Of a stretch of DNA of 5,153 nucleotides, positions 4,338 to 5,153 are shown in pieces. Each line of letters starts with the position of its first letter. The first letter of the stretch is position 1. The DNA comes from DATDMG01 sp036518955 (GTDB lineage: Bacteria > Actinomycetota > Actinomycetes > Actinomycetales > Kineosporiaceae), in assembly GCA_036518955.1 (NCBI GenBank), contig DATDMG010000009.1:1-5153 (forward strand), read 5' to 3'. The translations under genes were made by a program, and so were the position numbers. The notes beneath the pieces are model-generated. The model did no database searches and was not told where the DNA came from. It saw only the letters and a program-made list of their open reading frames with translations.

Positions 4338-5153
4338 ATGCCGACGCCGTCGTCCCACTCCGCGTCCGTCGTCGTGGTGGGGTCCGCGAACGCGGACCTC
4401 GTCGTCCGGGTCGAGCGCCGCCCCGGTCCGGGCGAGACCGTGCTCGGCGGTGACCTGCGCATCCTCCCCGGGGGCAAGGGTGCCAACCAGGCGGTGGCCG
4501 CCGCCCGGCTCGGCGCGCGCACCTCGTTCGTGGGGCGGGTCGGCGAGGACACGCACGGGGATCTGCTCCTGGAGTCGCTCCGGACGTCGGGCGTCGACGT
4601 CTCCGCGGTCCACCGGGACCCCGCTCCCACCGGCGTGGCTGTGATCACCGTGACCCCGGACGGCGACAACAGCATCGTCGTCGCCCCAGGCGCCAACGCC
4701 CGGGTGAGCGCGTCGGACGCGGGCGGCGAGGTCGTCGAGCAGGCCGCCGTCCTGCTGCTGCAGCGGGAGATCGACCCCGCCGCCAGCCTGGCCGCGGCGC
4801 AGCGCTGCCGCGGCCTGGTCATCCTCAACCTGGCGCCGTCCGGACCGGCCCCCCAGCCGCTGCTGGATCGCATCGACGTCCTGGTGGTCAACGAGCACGA
4901 GGCCGTCGACCTGCTGGCCGCCCGCGGCGCGCCACCGCTGCCGGCCGGCGAAGGGCCCCGCGCTGTCGCCCGCCGGCTGCAGGCGCTCGGCCCCCGCGCC
5001 GTCGTCGTCACCCTGGGTCCCGCCGGCGCCGTCGGGGTGGACGCCGGGAGGAGCTACCACGTGCCGGCGCCCCAGGTCGAGGTCGTCGACACGACCGGCG
5101 CCGGGGACGCGTTCACCGGTGCCCTGGCCTGGCGCCTCGCGGACGGTGACGAC
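4338..5153 (+). CDS. rbsK: Ribokinase, PfkB family (3' end beyond window)
   Basis: Ribokinase phosphorylates D-ribose at O5 with ATP in the cytoplasm, feeding ribose into the pentose phosphate and nucleotide pathways. The window shows 272 residues without a stop; complete family members are about 300. PfkB signature one is seen at GGKGANQAVAAARLG (45-59). An ASN-rich substrate end GSANADLVV lies at 15-23. The VNEHEA motif (184-189) supplies the conserved Asn/Glu that positions magnesium and phosphate, and VVTLGPAGAV (223-232) is the nucleotide-binding segment. Signature two DTTGAGDAFTGAL (251-263) holds the catalytic base Asp257. The ATG at 4338 begins 10 residues before the first beta strand, as expected. 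There is no clear Shine-Dalgarno site. It is transcribed away from the helicase gene. Other PfkB sugar kinases share these motifs, so the exact sugar is less certain than the family. Confidence 0.92.
   Translation, partial: MPTPSSHSASVVVVGSANADLVVRVERRPGPGETVLGGDLRILPGGKGANQAVAAARLGARTSFVGRVGEDTHGDLLLESLRTSGVDVSAVHRDPAPTGVAVITVTPDGDNSIVVAPGANARVSASDAGGEVVEQAAVLLLQREIDPAASLAAAQRCRGLVILNLAPSGPAPQPLLDRIDVLVVNEHEAVDLLAARGAPPLPAGEGPRAVARRLQALGPRAVVVTLGPAGAVGVDAGRSYHVPAPQVEVVDTTGAGDAFTGALAWRLADGDD

Noticed and set aside
2191..4644. A stop-free plus-strand frame of more than 800 codons opposite the helicase and running into the ribokinase
   Set aside because: It is a GC-rich shadow: the minus strand encodes every helicase motif in order, and the plus frame gives an Arg/Gly/Pro-rich product with no recognisable domain and conflicts with the ribokinase frame.
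4290..5060. Minus-strand frames opposite the ribokinase
   Set aside because: Shadows of a gene whose PfkB signatures are complete and in order on the plus strand.

Overview
The window is very GC-rich, uses GTG as well as ATG starts, and carries a LexA and an SOS operator (TCGAAC-N4-GTTTGA) of the type known from mycobacteria and related high-GC Gram-positives. It is almost certainly chromosomal DNA of an actinobacterium. Genus cannot be read from the sequence. A lexA gene close to a DinG-type helicase is a familiar actinobacterial arrangement.

Layout. Positions 1-281 are a regulatory region with a strong LexA operator (194-209), two degenerate operator-like sites (27-42 and 79-94) and a plausible lexA promoter. 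lexA (282-1076, +) encodes the SOS repressor with an unusually long low-complexity N-terminus. A short gap leads to a small acyl-carrier-protein-like gene (1173-1418, +) whose phosphopantetheine serine is replaced by aspartate. A convergent gap (1419-1535) holds GC-rich hairpins. On the minus strand follow a 56-residue Cys/His-rich protein (1706-1536) with its own apparently leaderless promoter, and a large DinG/XPD-type helicase (4206-1765). The helicase has a low-complexity insert and an added C-terminal Myb/SANT-like helix-turn-helix. A 131-bp divergent gap (4207-4337) with a 20-bp tandem repeat separates it from a ribokinase (4338 onward, +) that runs off the right edge.

How the genes may work together. 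LexA represses its own promoter and probably other damage genes until RecA-stimulated self-cleavage. The helicase probably acts on stalled or damaged DNA, but no LexA operator is visible in front of it. The ACP-like protein and the Cys/His-rich protein have no assigned role; their position between lexA and the helicase is suggestive only. The ribokinase belongs to sugar metabolism and looks unrelated. I see no mobile element, CRISPR array or RNA gene. The items most worth a second look are the serine-less carrier protein, the Cys/His-rich small protein with its leaderless promoter, the helicase tail, and the tandem repeat.
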